Counted from the first letter of the stretch, positions 1 to 9,124 are shown. The stretch is 24,749 bases of DNA from JBGZFC01 sp041846575 (GCA_041846575.1 JBGZFC010000065.1:1-24749); one strand, 5' to 3'. Numbers and translations are program-made. The notes: generated by a model not told the origin, from the sequence alone.

Positions 1-35
1 TTAACTAAATTATTCATTTTTAAAAATTAAAGATT

Positions 36-1193
36 ATGAAAATTGTAAGATTATTTTTAGTGGCAGCTATAGCATTAGGCTTAGCAGCGTGTAACAATGA
101 TGTACCTGAAGTACAAGACAATGAAAATGTTTTGACGATAAAGGTAGTTCCGGGTGGCAATTTGAACGGAGTTCGTGCGCAAGGCAATCCTTCAGCTCAA
201 TTAACAGCTGAAAGTGCAGTAAAAACTCTTGAAGCATGGGTATTTTCCGGAGATAATCTGGAAAAATATGTAAGCGAAACTATTTCTGCTGATTCTGAAA
301 TTAAAATACCAAAACTAACAGTTGGTCCTAAAAAAGTAGTGGTTGTTGCTAATGGAAATGTTGGTTCACAACCCAATCTTACTGCTTTATTAGCTGTAAC
401 TAAAGAACTCAGCCAAAACCTTGATAATGGATTGATAATGACAACAGAGCCGAAAGAAGTTACGCTAACTCCTTGCGAGCAAGCTAATTGCAATACAGCG
501 ACAGTAACAGTTACTCGCGTAAACGCTCGCGTGGCTGTTGTAAATGTAACATCTTCATTCGAAGCGGACGCTGCTTACGATGAATTTAAATTGGAAGAAA
601 TCTCAATGTTTAATGTTCGTAAAAATACAAAACTGTTTGGTACTCCTCTTTATTCTGGTAACGAATACTTGTATGGTGTACAATATCCGATTACTCCGGA
701 AAACAATAATTCTTATGTAGGATGTCCGAATTACACAGGAACAGCTAACGGTGCAGTAGATGCAACTTTAAAAGACACTTATGCAGAAGCTATCTCTATT
801 AAAAATGGAACTGCATTATTTACTGCAAACGAAAATGTTTATTACTATGTAAACGAAAATGATGCAACTGAAAAACAAGAGACGTTCCTTGTACTTAAAG
901 GTAAGTTGTATAAAAATGGAACACAGTACACTTTACCGGGTGTATATACCAATCCATTAGATGGTTACACATATTATAAAGTATATGTAAATGCTAAGAA
1001 AGATAATTATACTTATGATGGTCCAGTAGGTTATGAAGCTGATGGTAAAATTGTTCGCAATACACAATACAACATCTCTATCAATCTTACCAAAGCTGGT
1101 AACCCGACTCCTGACCAACCGGAAGAATCATGTCTTGACGTAACTGTTACAGTTGAGCCTTGGGTAGTTGTAAATCAAAGCGTACAATGGTAA
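36..1193 (+). CDS. Major fimbrillin, FimA/Mfa1-like lipoprotein
   Basis: Predicted shaft subunit of a type V (Bacteroidales) fimbria, 385 residues. A lipoprotein signal peptide ends in LGLAAC, with the lipidated Cys at residue 19. In this family the precursor is lipidated, moved to the outer membrane, and cut after an Arg by a trypsin-like protease so that strand exchange can begin. An Arg-Ala pair at residues 47-48 sits where that cut is expected. The C-terminus has the family signature, a beta strand with Pro-Trp (residues 375-376) followed by VVV. It is first in a five-gene tandem operon, and being followed by an anchor gene fits the mfa1/fimA position. The ATG lies in AT-rich sequence with no strong Shine-Dalgarno, as is usual in this phylum. 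Its promoter lies upstream of the window. Family assignment is solid; the major-subunit role is inferred from gene order. Confidence 0.85.
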   Translation: MKIVRLFLVAAIALGLAACNNDVPEVQDNENVLTIKVVPGGNLNGVRAQGNPSAQLTAESAVKTLEAWVFSGDNLEKYVSETISADSEIKIPKLTVGPKKVVVVANGNVGSQPNLTALLAVTKELSQNLDNGLIMTTEPKEVTLTPCEQANCNTATVTVTRVNARVAVVNVTSSFEADAAYDEFKLEEISMFNVRKNTKLFGTPLYSGNEYLYGVQYPITPENNNSYVGCPNYTGTANGAVDATLKDTYAEAISIKNGTALFTANENVYYYVNENDATEKQETFLVLKGKLYKNGTQYTLPGVYTNPLDGYTYYKVYVNAKKDNYTYDGPVGYEADGKIVRNTQYNISINLTKAGNPTPDQPEESCLDVTVTVEPWVVVNQSVQW

Positions 1194-1267
1194 TAAACAC
1201 CATAGCCTTGCTAATCTGTGTAAATAAAACTTACAATAGATAGATATAGTCCAAGGTTAAAAAAACA

Positions 1268-1297
1268 CCGCAGGCGGGGAGTGATACCCCCCTGCGG
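1268..1297 (+). promoter_or_regulatory. Strong intercistronic hairpin without U-tract
   Basis: CCGCAGG (1268-1274) and GGGG (1276-1279) pair with CCCC (1287-1290) and CCTGCGG (1291-1297). This gives an 11-bp GC-rich stem with one bulged C and a 7-base loop. The following sequence is A-rich (AACAAAGAAACAAAT), so it is not a classical intrinsic terminator. It lies 75 bases after the major fimbrillin stop and 30 bases before the anchor gene. A likely role is protecting the 3' end of the major-subunit mRNA, or partial attenuation, so that shaft subunit outnumbers anchor and accessory subunits. The role is inferred. Confidence 0.6.
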
Positions 1298-1326
1298 AAC
1301 AAAGAAACAAATAAAAAATTAGAAAT

Positions 1327-2232
1327 ATGAATAGCACAAACAAGTACAGTTTTTTACTTACTGCGGCACTGTTAATGATAGGTTTGCTAAGCAGTTGCCT
1401 GAAAGAAGATTTCTCGGATTGTCCCCGACCGTTTAGGTTATTCGTTAAAGCGGTAGATGCTGACGAGAATGATATTACCGAATCAGGCGATATAAAGCAA
1501 GCGATTCTGTTTGTGTTCAACGAAGACGGACAGATTGTAAATACCGTTTCGCTGACAGCCGAACAGATTAAAAGCCGCGAACCGGTGGATGTAAAATTAG
1601 CATATCCCGGACATAAATCGTTGAAGTTTGCAGTTTGGGCAAACAATGGCGACATTGAATTTCCCGAAACTGCATCCGTGAAACAGAGGACAGATATATA
1701 TGCCAAATTAATATCGGATAACGGAACGGCTCAATCGCCCGACGACCTCTTCTTTGGAGAGTTGGATGTTCCGGTAGAATTTGGCGGATTTGAACCCTCC
1801 GGAGACCAAACCGTAATTATTCGCAGAAAAACGGCACAGGTAAAAATTACTGCAATTAATCTGGAACAATGGCATCAGAATAACGGTAAAGGTGTTTACT
1901 CTTTCCGACTGAAAGAGTCGCCCGATACATACGACTATGCAGGGATGCTCAGCGGAGACAGAGTGAACTACCTGCCCGCATCTGCAATGACAGACGGCAC
2001 ACTCGGCACATCCGTGTTCCGCACTTATCCTACCGAAAATCAAGAACCGTTCACGCTGGAAATTCTTCACGACGGCGAGGTCATCTATTCCGCTGATATG
2101 AATAATGCAGGAGTGCCTTTTATCCCCCAAGTAGGTCGTATGCTAAATATTATCATCGATTTTAGAGCCGAAATTCAAATTTTTGTAGAAGTTACACCTT
2201 GGGATGTAGTTTATCAATATGTAATAATCTAA
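1327..2232 (+). CDS. Fimbrial anchor protein, FimB/Mfa2 family
   Basis: Predicted 301-residue outer-membrane lipoprotein that terminates and anchors the fimbria and limits its length, as FimB and Mfa2 do. The signal peptide ends in LLSSC (Cys 24). Just after it comes an Asp-Cys-Pro motif (FSDCPRP) followed by a hydrophobic strand, typical of the FimB/Mfa2 family. No obvious protease-processed Arg-Ala leader is seen, in keeping with an anchor that stays lipidated. Near the C-terminus a strand with ILHDGEVIYSADM and a final VTPWDVV strand also match the family. It is preceded by a strong hairpin and followed 10 bases later by the next fimbrillin, so it is cotranscribed with the accessory subunits. 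FimB versus Mfa2 subtype cannot be decided here. Confidence 0.75.
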   Translation: MNSTNKYSFLLTAALLMIGLLSSCLKEDFSDCPRPFRLFVKAVDADENDITESGDIKQAILFVFNEDGQIVNTVSLTAEQIKSREPVDVKLAYPGHKSLKFAVWANNGDIEFPETASVKQRTDIYAKLISDNGTAQSPDDLFFGELDVPVEFGGFEPSGDQTVIIRRKTAQVKITAINLEQWHQNNGKGVYSFRLKESPDTYDYAGMLSGDRVNYLPASAMTDGTLGTSVFRTYPTENQEPFTLEILHDGEVIYSADMNNAGVPFIPQVGRMLNIIIDFRAEIQIFVEVTPWDVVYQYVII

Positions 2233-2242
2233 AGCAATATCT

Positions 2243-3529
2243 ATGAAACGAGAAATAAAATATAGTATATTAGTTGCAGCCCTATTGTTGCTGTTACCAA
2301 TAGGATTCTCATCCTGTCTGAAAAACGAACCTTTCGAGGGAGATGCTTGCATCATAACATCAATTCCTAATGCAAGTATGCGAGGTGGAGCATTGACAAT
2401 AGATGATGAAACTATAGAAAAAGTCCGCGTATTGGTGTTTGTTAAGTCTAATGGAGGATTGGAGAAGAACGTCCTCTATGTGAAAGATACCGATGAGTTC
2501 CAAAATCCTTTCCACATGTGCGGATTGGTACAAGGGATGAAAGACATTTATGTGGTTGCAAACGAGTCGGAGAGTTTAAACCTTGGTGCTATTACCAATA
2601 AATCGCAACTGTTGGAAAAGATGGCTGATGCAATTTCGGCTCCGATAGACCCGTCAAAACCTCTTATGATGACAGGAGAATTAACATCGCAAAATCTGAC
2701 GGCTACAAATTCGGTAACTATTCCTCTTACTCGTATAGCTGCAAAAATCAGTTTGAAGTTTAAAAAAGAGAGTACGGCTGATGATGTAAAAATTACAAAA
2801 GTTTCGCTATTGAGTAATACCGGAAAAACAACTCTTTATCCCGTACCTACTGCGACATCGGTTTATACTCAAACCTACTGGAACTGGGTTCATCCATTAA
2901 CCTCACCGCTCGATGTAGCCGTTAGTGAAACTGTAATAGCAGGACATGAAAGTATATACTTGTACGAAAATCTTACTGCTGATGCAACCGACAAAACGCA
3001 TGCAACTCAATTGGAAGTGGAGGCTCTGTTCAACAATATCCCTACCACGTACAGGGTTTATGTTAATGAAACTGTAGCTGTTCCCGGAGATGGAACACCC
3101 GGTAATCCTAACTCTTCAACCGTTGATGTTGCCGACCATCTGTACAAAATAAAACGCAATCACCACTACGTGATTACAGGTATCATAAAAAACTTGGGCG
3201 AATTCAACGGTTTGGAAATAATTTACGAAATCATGCCTTGGGTAGTGGTAGAAAAAGCGGTTTATATGGGACACGGATACAATGTTATAGTAGATGAAGA
3301 TGGTACTGTTACCGTAAAAAATACAGAACCCGTATGTGCTCCGCACAAGATTGAGTTGAAAACCTTAGGTTCGTTCACTTTCGAAGACGGCACTACTTCA
3401 AAAATATTTGAATCGTTGACCAACTACGCTTCGGCAACTTATAAACTAAATACGGCACCCGCTACGGGAGCAGGAGACTATTTAGAAGTATGGTATAACG
3501 ATGTAAAAGTAAAAACCTTCACGAAATAA
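2243..3529 (+). CDS. Accessory fimbrillin with C-terminal extension
   Basis: A 428-residue fimbrillin-like lipoprotein (signal ending SSC, Cys 25). An Arg at residue 47 within ASMRGG is a plausible site for removing the N-terminal strand. The family C-terminal strand (MPWVVVEKAVY, around residues 331-342) is present but is not the end. About 85 further residues follow, rich in Thr, Gly and Val, with several short beta-like segments. The extension could be a small adhesion or capping domain, or could keep the donor strand from being exposed. The gene lies 10 bases after the anchor gene and 11 bases before the next fimbrillin, so translational coupling is likely. By gene order it corresponds to Mfa3 or FimC. 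I recognise the fold family but no specific ligand. Confidence 0.7.
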   Translation: MKREIKYSILVAALLLLLPIGFSSCLKNEPFEGDACIITSIPNASMRGGALTIDDETIEKVRVLVFVKSNGGLEKNVLYVKDTDEFQNPFHMCGLVQGMKDIYVVANESESLNLGAITNKSQLLEKMADAISAPIDPSKPLMMTGELTSQNLTATNSVTIPLTRIAAKISLKFKKESTADDVKITKVSLLSNTGKTTLYPVPTATSVYTQTYWNWVHPLTSPLDVAVSETVIAGHESIYLYENLTADATDKTHATQLEVEALFNNIPTTYRVYVNETVAVPGDGTPGNPNSSTVDVADHLYKIKRNHHYVITGIIKNLGEFNGLEIIYEIMPWVVVEKAVYMGHGYNVIVDEDGTVTVKNTEPVCAPHKIELKTLGSFTFEDGTTSKIFESLTNYASATYKLNTAPATGAGDYLEVWYNDVKVKTFTK

Positions 3530-3540
3530 TAATTTGCAGT

Positions 3541-4497
3541 ATGAAACAAATATTAAAAAATATAGCATATATACATATTCTCCTGTTATCGGGACTGTTT
3601 CTGTTCTCTTGCAGCAGCAATAACGATATTCCCGAAGGAGATGCGGTACAAATATCTTTTCTGGTAGATAACTTTCTGAAACAAGATGTTAATAGAGGCG
3701 GTACAAGAGCTACAGATGCGGGTACGCCGGAAGAGCAACAGATAGAAAACGTGTTTGTTTTCCTCTTCGACGAAAACGGAGCCAACCCGATAAAATATTT
3801 TATAACTGCCACTCCTTCTGAGGGAGGTTCGCTGGTTGTAGCACAGAAAAAGATAACCGTAAATAAGAGACCTGCCGAAGTCGGAAAAAGAGTGGTACAT
3901 ATCGTGGCAAACTGTGCCGACCTGCAAGCTGCTCTTAACGGAGTTAATACCGTAGCCGATTTGAACGCGGTAAAAAGAACCACGGCACAACCTTGGTCGC
4001 CTAATATAACAACTCCGTTGTTGATGTACGGTTCGGCAGCGGTGCACGATTTTGAAGCTAACAACGTATTAAATTCGGTGCCGTTAACTCGCGCCGTTGC
4101 CAAGTTGGAATTGAATATCACCCTCACGCCCGAGCGTCAATGCAAACCATTAGTGGGCGGTGTGGCACAGTATCGTTATCAGCTGATAAACTTCGACAAA
4201 CAAACATATATTGTAAAGCCGACTCCCAAACCTGCCGATACGGTTGGTTTTACTAACTGGAAAGATTGGACAGCAACAGGAGATTTTGAGTCTTACACGC
4301 TTACAGGCAATAAAGTTACTTCGCTGAAATTGGTTACATATCTCAACGAAGTCGATGCGGAGGGTGCGGCACTGAAAATGATTATACCTTTCGGCGGAAT
4401 GTTGCCTCCTCCACAATTCGGAGAGGATATCTATTCATTGGATTTGCCCGCGAAAATCAATCGCAACCACTGGTATAAATACAATATTGAAATTTAA
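3541..4497 (+). CDS. Accessory or tip fimbrillin lacking the terminal strand
   Basis: A 318-residue fimbrillin-like lipoprotein (signal ending LFSC, Cys 24, then SSNND). Arg residues at 52 and 56 (NRGGTRA) could serve as the processing site. The body carries the usual features: a VFVFLF strand, a LTRAVAKLEL segment and a conserved RNHWYKYNI strand. The protein stops exactly after that strand. The Pro-Trp-bearing last strand seen in the major fimbrillin and in the preceding gene product is absent. This would fit a subunit at one end of the fibre. In the mfa1-5 arrangement this is the fourth position (Mfa4, accessory/tip). Assignment to the family is good; tip placement is inference. Confidence 0.7.
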   Translation: MKQILKNIAYIHILLLSGLFLFSCSSNNDIPEGDAVQISFLVDNFLKQDVNRGGTRATDAGTPEEQQIENVFVFLFDENGANPIKYFITATPSEGGSLVVAQKKITVNKRPAEVGKRVVHIVANCADLQAALNGVNTVADLNAVKRTTAQPWSPNITTPLLMYGSAAVHDFEANNVLNSVPLTRAVAKLELNITLTPERQCKPLVGGVAQYRYQLINFDKQTYIVKPTPKPADTVGFTNWKDWTATGDFESYTLTGNKVTSLKLVTYLNEVDAEGAALKMIIPFGGMLPPPQFGEDIYSLDLPAKINRNHWYKYNIEI

Positions 4498-4552
4498 TAA
4501 GACTAAGGTTATAGCACATCACTATTGAACATTAAACATTACTAAACGAAGA

Positions 4553-7500
4553 ATGATTATGAGAAACAATATAAATAAAAATATACTCTTGCTGCTCTTT
4601 ATAATGGCAGGAGCGTGGGCTGCCGATTTGAATGCGCAAATTGTCGTACCTTTCAAGCAGCGAACAGCTGCCTCTACGCCCGACCAAAAGATTTATAATC
4701 TGAAGGGCGATTTCCAGATGATTGGAAACAAAAACATTACAGCTGTTACATACCAAGTTGACGGGCACAATGCAGTGGATATGAAGTATGTAGATATTGA
4801 CGGAGATAACTCCACTCTTAACTCTTCATCTGCTACTCTTCAGTTTCCTGCCGAAACAGGCGTAAATCACGACTGTTCTAAAATTGTATTTGCCGGACTC
4901 TACTGGACAGGCAGGGCGCACGACGGTACAAGCCCCAATAGCTTTATGGTTGGCGAAACCACAAATGACAGATACAATGGCAATTCGTTTAACGGATATA
5001 CCCTTAGTATTACCGCTGCAAATGCAACTGGAACAGACGGTCGTATAGCTACATATACCTTTACTCCTGCCAATGGAGGCAATGTGGTTGTTTTTCGTTT
5101 CCACTCATGGAGAACGGGATGGGGGTCGTATCATGGCGAAGTAACCGTTCAAGTCGGTTCGGGTCCGGAAACAACCGTTAACGGTAGCCTTACCTCAACA
5201 AGTGGCAATAACTACACCTTTACTTTCTCGTCTCCTTACACCATCAATACCGGAACGGAAACAATACATATAAACTCGTTAAGAAAAAGGAGAACCGAAA
5301 ACAGTATCAACGACAATTACCGTGTAAGCGTTACAAGCGGAGGAAAGTTGTTGGAAAAGAGAAAAGTGCAATTCAAAAAAGCTGGGCAGTCTTATTATAC
5401 CGTTACCGCTAATGCTGCAGATATCTACTATCCTGTTCAGAATACCGAAACAGGCAATTATATGTATGCCGCTTACGCCGAAGTAACCGACTATGTGAAG
5501 CAACACGGAGTAGGCGAATACTTTGTAGCCGATATGGCTCTGCGTGAAGGTAACGGCGGAGGTACCGGTTATTACGGAGGTTGGGGCTTGATAGTAATTT
5601 ACGAAAACCCAAAGATGAAATGGCGTGATATTACCATTTTCGACGGGTACGCTTACGTACAAGGAAGTACTACCATAAATCATGAACTTCCTGTTTCCGG
5701 CTTCCGTACGGCACAGAATGGCGATATTCGCATTAAAATGGGATTGATTGCCGGCGAAGGAGACAGAGGTATTTCCGGCGACTATTTCGAGATAAGAAAT
5801 AGAGACGATAACCAGTGGGTACGTCTCAGCCACAGCGGAAACTCGACCACCAACTTTTTCAACGGCTCTATTCCGGGTACAGCCCCAAGATATCCGAACG
5901 ATGCAAACAATTATGGTCTTGACATAGCGATGTTTGAGGTCCCCAATCCGGGCAACACCATCATCGGCAACGACCAGACAAGTACAAAATTCCGATACGG
6001 CTCAACTCAAGATACCTATATTATCTCTACTATCGCTTTGGCGGTAGATGCTTTCGTGCCCGATGTGCGTGCGTTTATAAATGTCTCTTCATCCGTACCT
6101 GCCGGAGGAGCAGCCCCCGGCGACGAGATAGAATATACTTTGCAACTATCTAACGCGAGTAACGAAAAAATCAACGATGTGTATATGGATATACCTATTC
6201 CCTATACCGCTGCATACCTAAGCGGATCAGCCAATTACTCTGCAGAGATGACAACAGGGGATCAGCCGGTTTATAATACAACCGCAGGAGGTAACTTTAT
6301 ACATTGGAATGTGGGTACCCTGCCCAAACCTACCGACCCCAACAATCCTCCGCTATTGGCAACCCTTACATTCAAGCTAAAAGTTACAGAAAATTGCGAC
6401 ATGCTTGTAATGGACAACTGTATGCCAAAAGTAACTTTAGGCGGTAAAATTCACGGAATCGGAGAATTCTCCGGTCAAGAGTTTTCCGACCTGCAATTTA
6501 TAACCGGCTATACCGAAGCTGCGGGAGGTTGCGAGAGTGTGCCGATATATGGTCCTCTAAGCATAGATATCAACGTGGGCAATCACTGTCCTTCTGAGCC
6601 AATCCAGGGTCAGTCCTTAGATGGATGGATATTTAAATACTGCAACGATGACGTAGTAGATGGTATGGCTATCTACAATGAAGTCAAAAATAAATTTCCT
6701 AACGGGACACGTTTCTACAGTGGAGTAACAACTACCTTGACCGAAAACAATGTAGAATTGATAATACCTGCTCCCGATGCTGAGGAATATACAAGCGAAA
6801 CAGGTTTCCCGATACCGGAAAGCGATAGTGAAACAACCTATCACGCTATTCCTTACGGCTCATCCACTTGTGCTTGGAGTTTCAAAATCAAGAGAGAGGA
6901 GTGTCATAACTACTGGGTAGGAACAAACTCTACCGATTGGAATACCACTTCCAACTGGTCAAGCAACAGACTACCGGATCCGAATGAGGATGTGGAATTT
7001 GCCACTGCCGCCAATAACAATAATAAACCGGCAATAAACGACCTTTACGTTCCTGCCAATGACCCGAAAGTAATAGGTAAACTTATCAACGCCAGCGATA
7101 AAAATTTAGTTGTAACACCGGCATCGTTTCTTACCGTAAACGGCAAGGTTACAGACGGCAATGCCGACGCAGGCACAATTATTGTTCAAGCCGACCCTGC
7201 CGACTCGCAACCCGCCGGAACATTGATTTTCACCGACCCGAGCGAAAACGCTGCTGTAGCCGCTACTGCTCAATTCTACAGCCGTGCATTCCAATGCACC
7301 GACTGCGGAGCGTACAATCAGAGTTGGCAGTACTTCGGTATTCCGGTACAAAGTGCCGCAGCTTTCCCCGTAAATGATGTAGCCGGTAATGAAACGGTAA
7401 ATGTTTGGACTGAATCCGTAGATGGTAACAAATGGGTTCAGGCAACTTCGTTTGAGGCATTCAAAGGATACGAAATTACCAATGATATAATCGTTAAACC

Positions 7501-8608
7501 AAACCAGGTTTACTCTTTCGCAGGTACGCTTAACGTGGGCAATTCTACAGTAGCGTTATCACGCACTGCCGATGTTATCTACTCCGGTGTAAATCTGGTA
7601 GGTAACTCGTTCACTGCTGCAATTCCAATCAGCGAAGCTGCATTCGTATTCCCTGCCGATGTAAATAAAACACTCTATCTATTCAATACCGGAACTCGTG
7701 ACGAGTGGCGCAAGCTAAACGGAACAACAGTTACCGGACACAAAAGCGGACAATATTTGGGTGTTCCCGTAAACTTGGGCGGACAACAACAATATCCCGG
7801 CATTATTCCTTCAACACACGCCTTTATGGTGCTTGCCGGAGAAGGTTTTACATCGGGTAACCTGACTATTAACTACAACAAATTGGTTAAAAACGAGAAA
7901 GTAAACTTGGGTAACGGCGAAATGGTAGTAACTCGCGGTTCTAATGACGACTACGACAATTACGATACTGCTCTGCCAAATCTTACTATCGACGTGATAG
8001 GTAAAGGCTCAGCCGACCGTCTATGGATTTTTACAAAAGAGGGAACTACTTTCGGATTCGATAACGGTTGGGACGGTTACAAAATGGAAGAGTTTGGTTT
8101 CTCTCAAATCTATGCCGTAGGCAACGATTGGGAAAACAGATTCCAGGTAACTACCGTTCCCGAATTAAACAATCTGTTGGTCGGTGTCCAAACCGAAACA
8201 GACGGAGATTACACTCTTGAGTTTGCTCTGTCTGACCACTTATTGGGACAAACAATCTATCTGCACGATATGAGCAGCGGAGCAAAACAACGTGTCGAAA
8301 ACAACGGCTTCTACAGCTTCCACGCTAAAGGAGGCGATTCGGGCACACGTTTCCGTCTCTCTTACGACTTGGATATACCGGACGACTCACAACTGTTTGT
8401 AAGTGCCGACGACAGACAAATTGTAATTACCAACTACAGCGCGCAAAATTACATAGCATCAATATTCACTATAGATGGTAAATTTGTGCGACAAATGGAG
8501 GTAAAATCAGGAAGTACCGAAAGAACAATAGTTGTAAGCAAAGGAGTTTACGCTGTTCGTTTACAAAATCCAGCAACAAGTATTGTTCGTAAAGTGGTAG
8601 TAAAATAG
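4553..8608 (+). CDS. Large T9SS-secreted fimbria-associated adhesin, Mfa5 position
   Basis: A 1351-residue exported protein. The signal peptide ends near residue 28 (LNAQ), and the last 75 or so residues (about 1277-1351) form a type IX secretion sorting domain ending in GVYAVRLQNPATSIVRKVVVK-like sequence. Such cargo crosses the outer membrane by the Por system and is normally attached to surface lipopolysaccharide. In between I see an N-terminal beta-rich domain (about 30-480, with AGLYWTGRAHDG), a DUF11-like repeat (about 501-600, with GDEIEYTLQLSN), a Cys-containing domain (about 670-785), an NWSS-type segment starting WVGTNSTDWN near 787, and a further beta-rich region. It is last in the fimbrial operon, where mfa5 sits in Porphyromonas, but I find no von Willebrand A-type metal site. 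Two ATGs lie two codons apart; the second is equally possible. Confidence 0.75.
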   Translation: MIMRNNINKNILLLLFIMAGAWAADLNAQIVVPFKQRTAASTPDQKIYNLKGDFQMIGNKNITAVTYQVDGHNAVDMKYVDIDGDNSTLNSSSATLQFPAETGVNHDCSKIVFAGLYWTGRAHDGTSPNSFMVGETTNDRYNGNSFNGYTLSITAANATGTDGRIATYTFTPANGGNVVVFRFHSWRTGWGSYHGEVTVQVGSGPETTVNGSLTSTSGNNYTFTFSSPYTINTGTETIHINSLRKRRTENSINDNYRVSVTSGGKLLEKRKVQFKKAGQSYYTVTANAADIYYPVQNTETGNYMYAAYAEVTDYVKQHGVGEYFVADMALREGNGGGTGYYGGWGLIVIYENPKMKWRDITIFDGYAYVQGSTTINHELPVSGFRTAQNGDIRIKMGLIAGEGDRGISGDYFEIRNRDDNQWVRLSHSGNSTTNFFNGSIPGTAPRYPNDANNYGLDIAMFEVPNPGNTIIGNDQTSTKFRYGSTQDTYIISTIALAVDAFVPDVRAFINVSSSVPAGGAAPGDEIEYTLQLSNASNEKINDVYMDIPIPYTAAYLSGSANYSAEMTTGDQPVYNTTAGGNFIHWNVGTLPKPTDPNNPPLLATLTFKLKVTENCDMLVMDNCMPKVTLGGKIHGIGEFSGQEFSDLQFITGYTEAAGGCESVPIYGPLSIDINVGNHCPSEPIQGQSLDGWIFKYCNDDVVDGMAIYNEVKNKFPNGTRFYSGVTTTLTENNVELIIPAPDAEEYTSETGFPIPESDSETTYHAIPYGSSTCAWSFKIKREECHNYWVGTNSTDWNTTSNWSSNRLPDPNEDVEFATAANNNNKPAINDLYVPANDPKVIGKLINASDKNLVVTPASFLTVNGKVTDGNADAGTIIVQADPADSQPAGTLIFTDPSENAAVAATAQFYSRAFQCTDCGAYNQSWQYFGIPVQSAAAFPVNDVAGNETVNVWTESVDGNKWVQATSFEAFKGYEITNDIIVKPNQVYSFAGTLNVGNSTVALSRTADVIYSGVNLVGNSFTAAIPISEAAFVFPADVNKTLYLFNTGTRDEWRKLNGTTVTGHKSGQYLGVPVNLGGQQQYPGIIPSTHAFMVLAGEGFTSGNLTINYNKLVKNEKVNLGNGEMVVTRGSNDDYDNYDTALPNLTIDVIGKGSADRLWIFTKEGTTFGFDNGWDGYKMEEFGFSQIYAVGNDWENRFQVTTVPELNNLLVGVQTETDGDYTLEFALSDHLLGQTIYLHDMSSGAKQRVENNGFYSFHAKGGDSGTRFRLSYDLDIPDDSQLFVSADDRQIVITNYSAQNYIASIFTIDGKFVRQMEVKSGSTERTIVVSKGVYAVRLQNPATSIVRKVVVK

Positions 8609-8714
8609 AGAAAAATTTATATTGAAACAATTATTAGTTAGAAATAATAATCAATAATGCCAAATATCATTTTTTCTAAAGTAAAGTAAATTAAATTTTC
8701 AAGAAAAACACAAA

Positions 8715-8745
8715 AAAAGGCTGCTTCGAAAAGAGGTAGCCTTTT
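8715..8745 (+). terminator. Intrinsic terminator of the fimbrial operon
   Basis: AAAAGGCT (8715-8722) pairs with AGCCTTTT (8738-8745), with a further C-G pair inside and a loop containing TTCGAAAAGA. The T-run is part of the 3' arm, and the A-run before it makes it bidirectional. It lies 106 bases after the stop of the large T9SS gene and closes the five-gene operon. Confidence 0.7.
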
Positions 8746-8764
8746 GTCTTTGCCAAAAGCAAAT

Positions 8765-8797
8765 AGATTTCTCACTACGTTCGAAATGACAGGGGGA
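8765..8797. repeat. Dispersed intergenic repeat, divergent copy
   Basis: AGATTTCTCACTACGTTCG followed by AAATGACAGGGGG matches the general form of a very common bacterial intergenic repeat (AGAT-TCTTCGCT...GAATGACA). It resembles the two copies at 8886-8916 and 9779-9809, which share the ATGACA end. Confidence 0.4.
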
Positions 8798-8885
8798 TAA
8801 TAAGCGGTACACCCAATATTGGCATATTGGTTTGTATTTGTTCTTGGCTCTTGTGTCTTGCATCTAAAAAAACAACAGATACTTC

Positions 8886-8916
8886 ATTCCGCTAAAAGCT
8901 CCATTCAGCATGACAA
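8886..8916. repeat. Dispersed intergenic repeat, copy A
   Basis: 31 bases beginning ATTCCGCTAAAAGCTCC and ending ATGACAA match 9779-9809 with a single difference (C versus T at 8910). Both copies are preceded by GTCTTG(C/T)ATCT, but the first has an extra A-rich stretch between. No coding potential is seen. Confidence 0.7.
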
Positions 8917-8974
8917 CAGAGACCCGATATATTTGTAGAAATTGAGGTATCCCAACATTTATAGATTATGGAAA

Positions 8975-8990
8975 TTTATCGGACAGCAAT
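8975..8990 (+). repeat. Solo end of MITE-like element
   Basis: TTTATCGGACAGCAAT is identical to 20279-20294, which forms the right terminus of a 140-base element with inverted ends. I see no inverted partner nearby, so this is a relic end or a partial copy. Confidence 0.45.
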
Positions 8991-9042
8991 AATTTGTAAT
9001 CAGCCCTAATTTTTCAGAATAAAAAATGTAACCAAACAAAAA

Positions 9043-9090
9043 AAACGAGCGAACAGGCTTTATAGCCACTTAAACTTGTTCGCCCGTTTT
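9043..9090 (-). terminator. Bidirectional terminator after thioesterase gene
   Basis: AAACGAGCGAACAG (9043-9056) pairs with CTTGTTCGCCCGTTTT (9075-9090) with few mismatches. The A-run before and T-run after allow termination in both directions. It lies 35 bases beyond the minus-strand thioesterase stop. Confidence 0.65.
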
Positions 9091-9124
9091 CCCAACCGGA
9101 TATAAATCCCGTCCTCCGAGACTT

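Larger units (their letters stand above)
8609..9124. other. Intergenic region with repeats, 516 bases
   Basis: I see no gene here. It holds the fimbrial terminator (8715-8745), two copies of a dispersed palindromic-type repeat (8765-8797 and 8886-8916), a lone 16-base copy (8975-8990) of the end of the MITE-like element found at 20156-20295, and the terminator of the convergent thioesterase gene (9043-9090). Confidence 0.6.

Noticed and set aside
1257..1706. Minus-strand frame opposite the anchor gene
   Set aside because: It overlaps the FimB/Mfa2-like gene and the hairpin, and has no start context or recognisable product.
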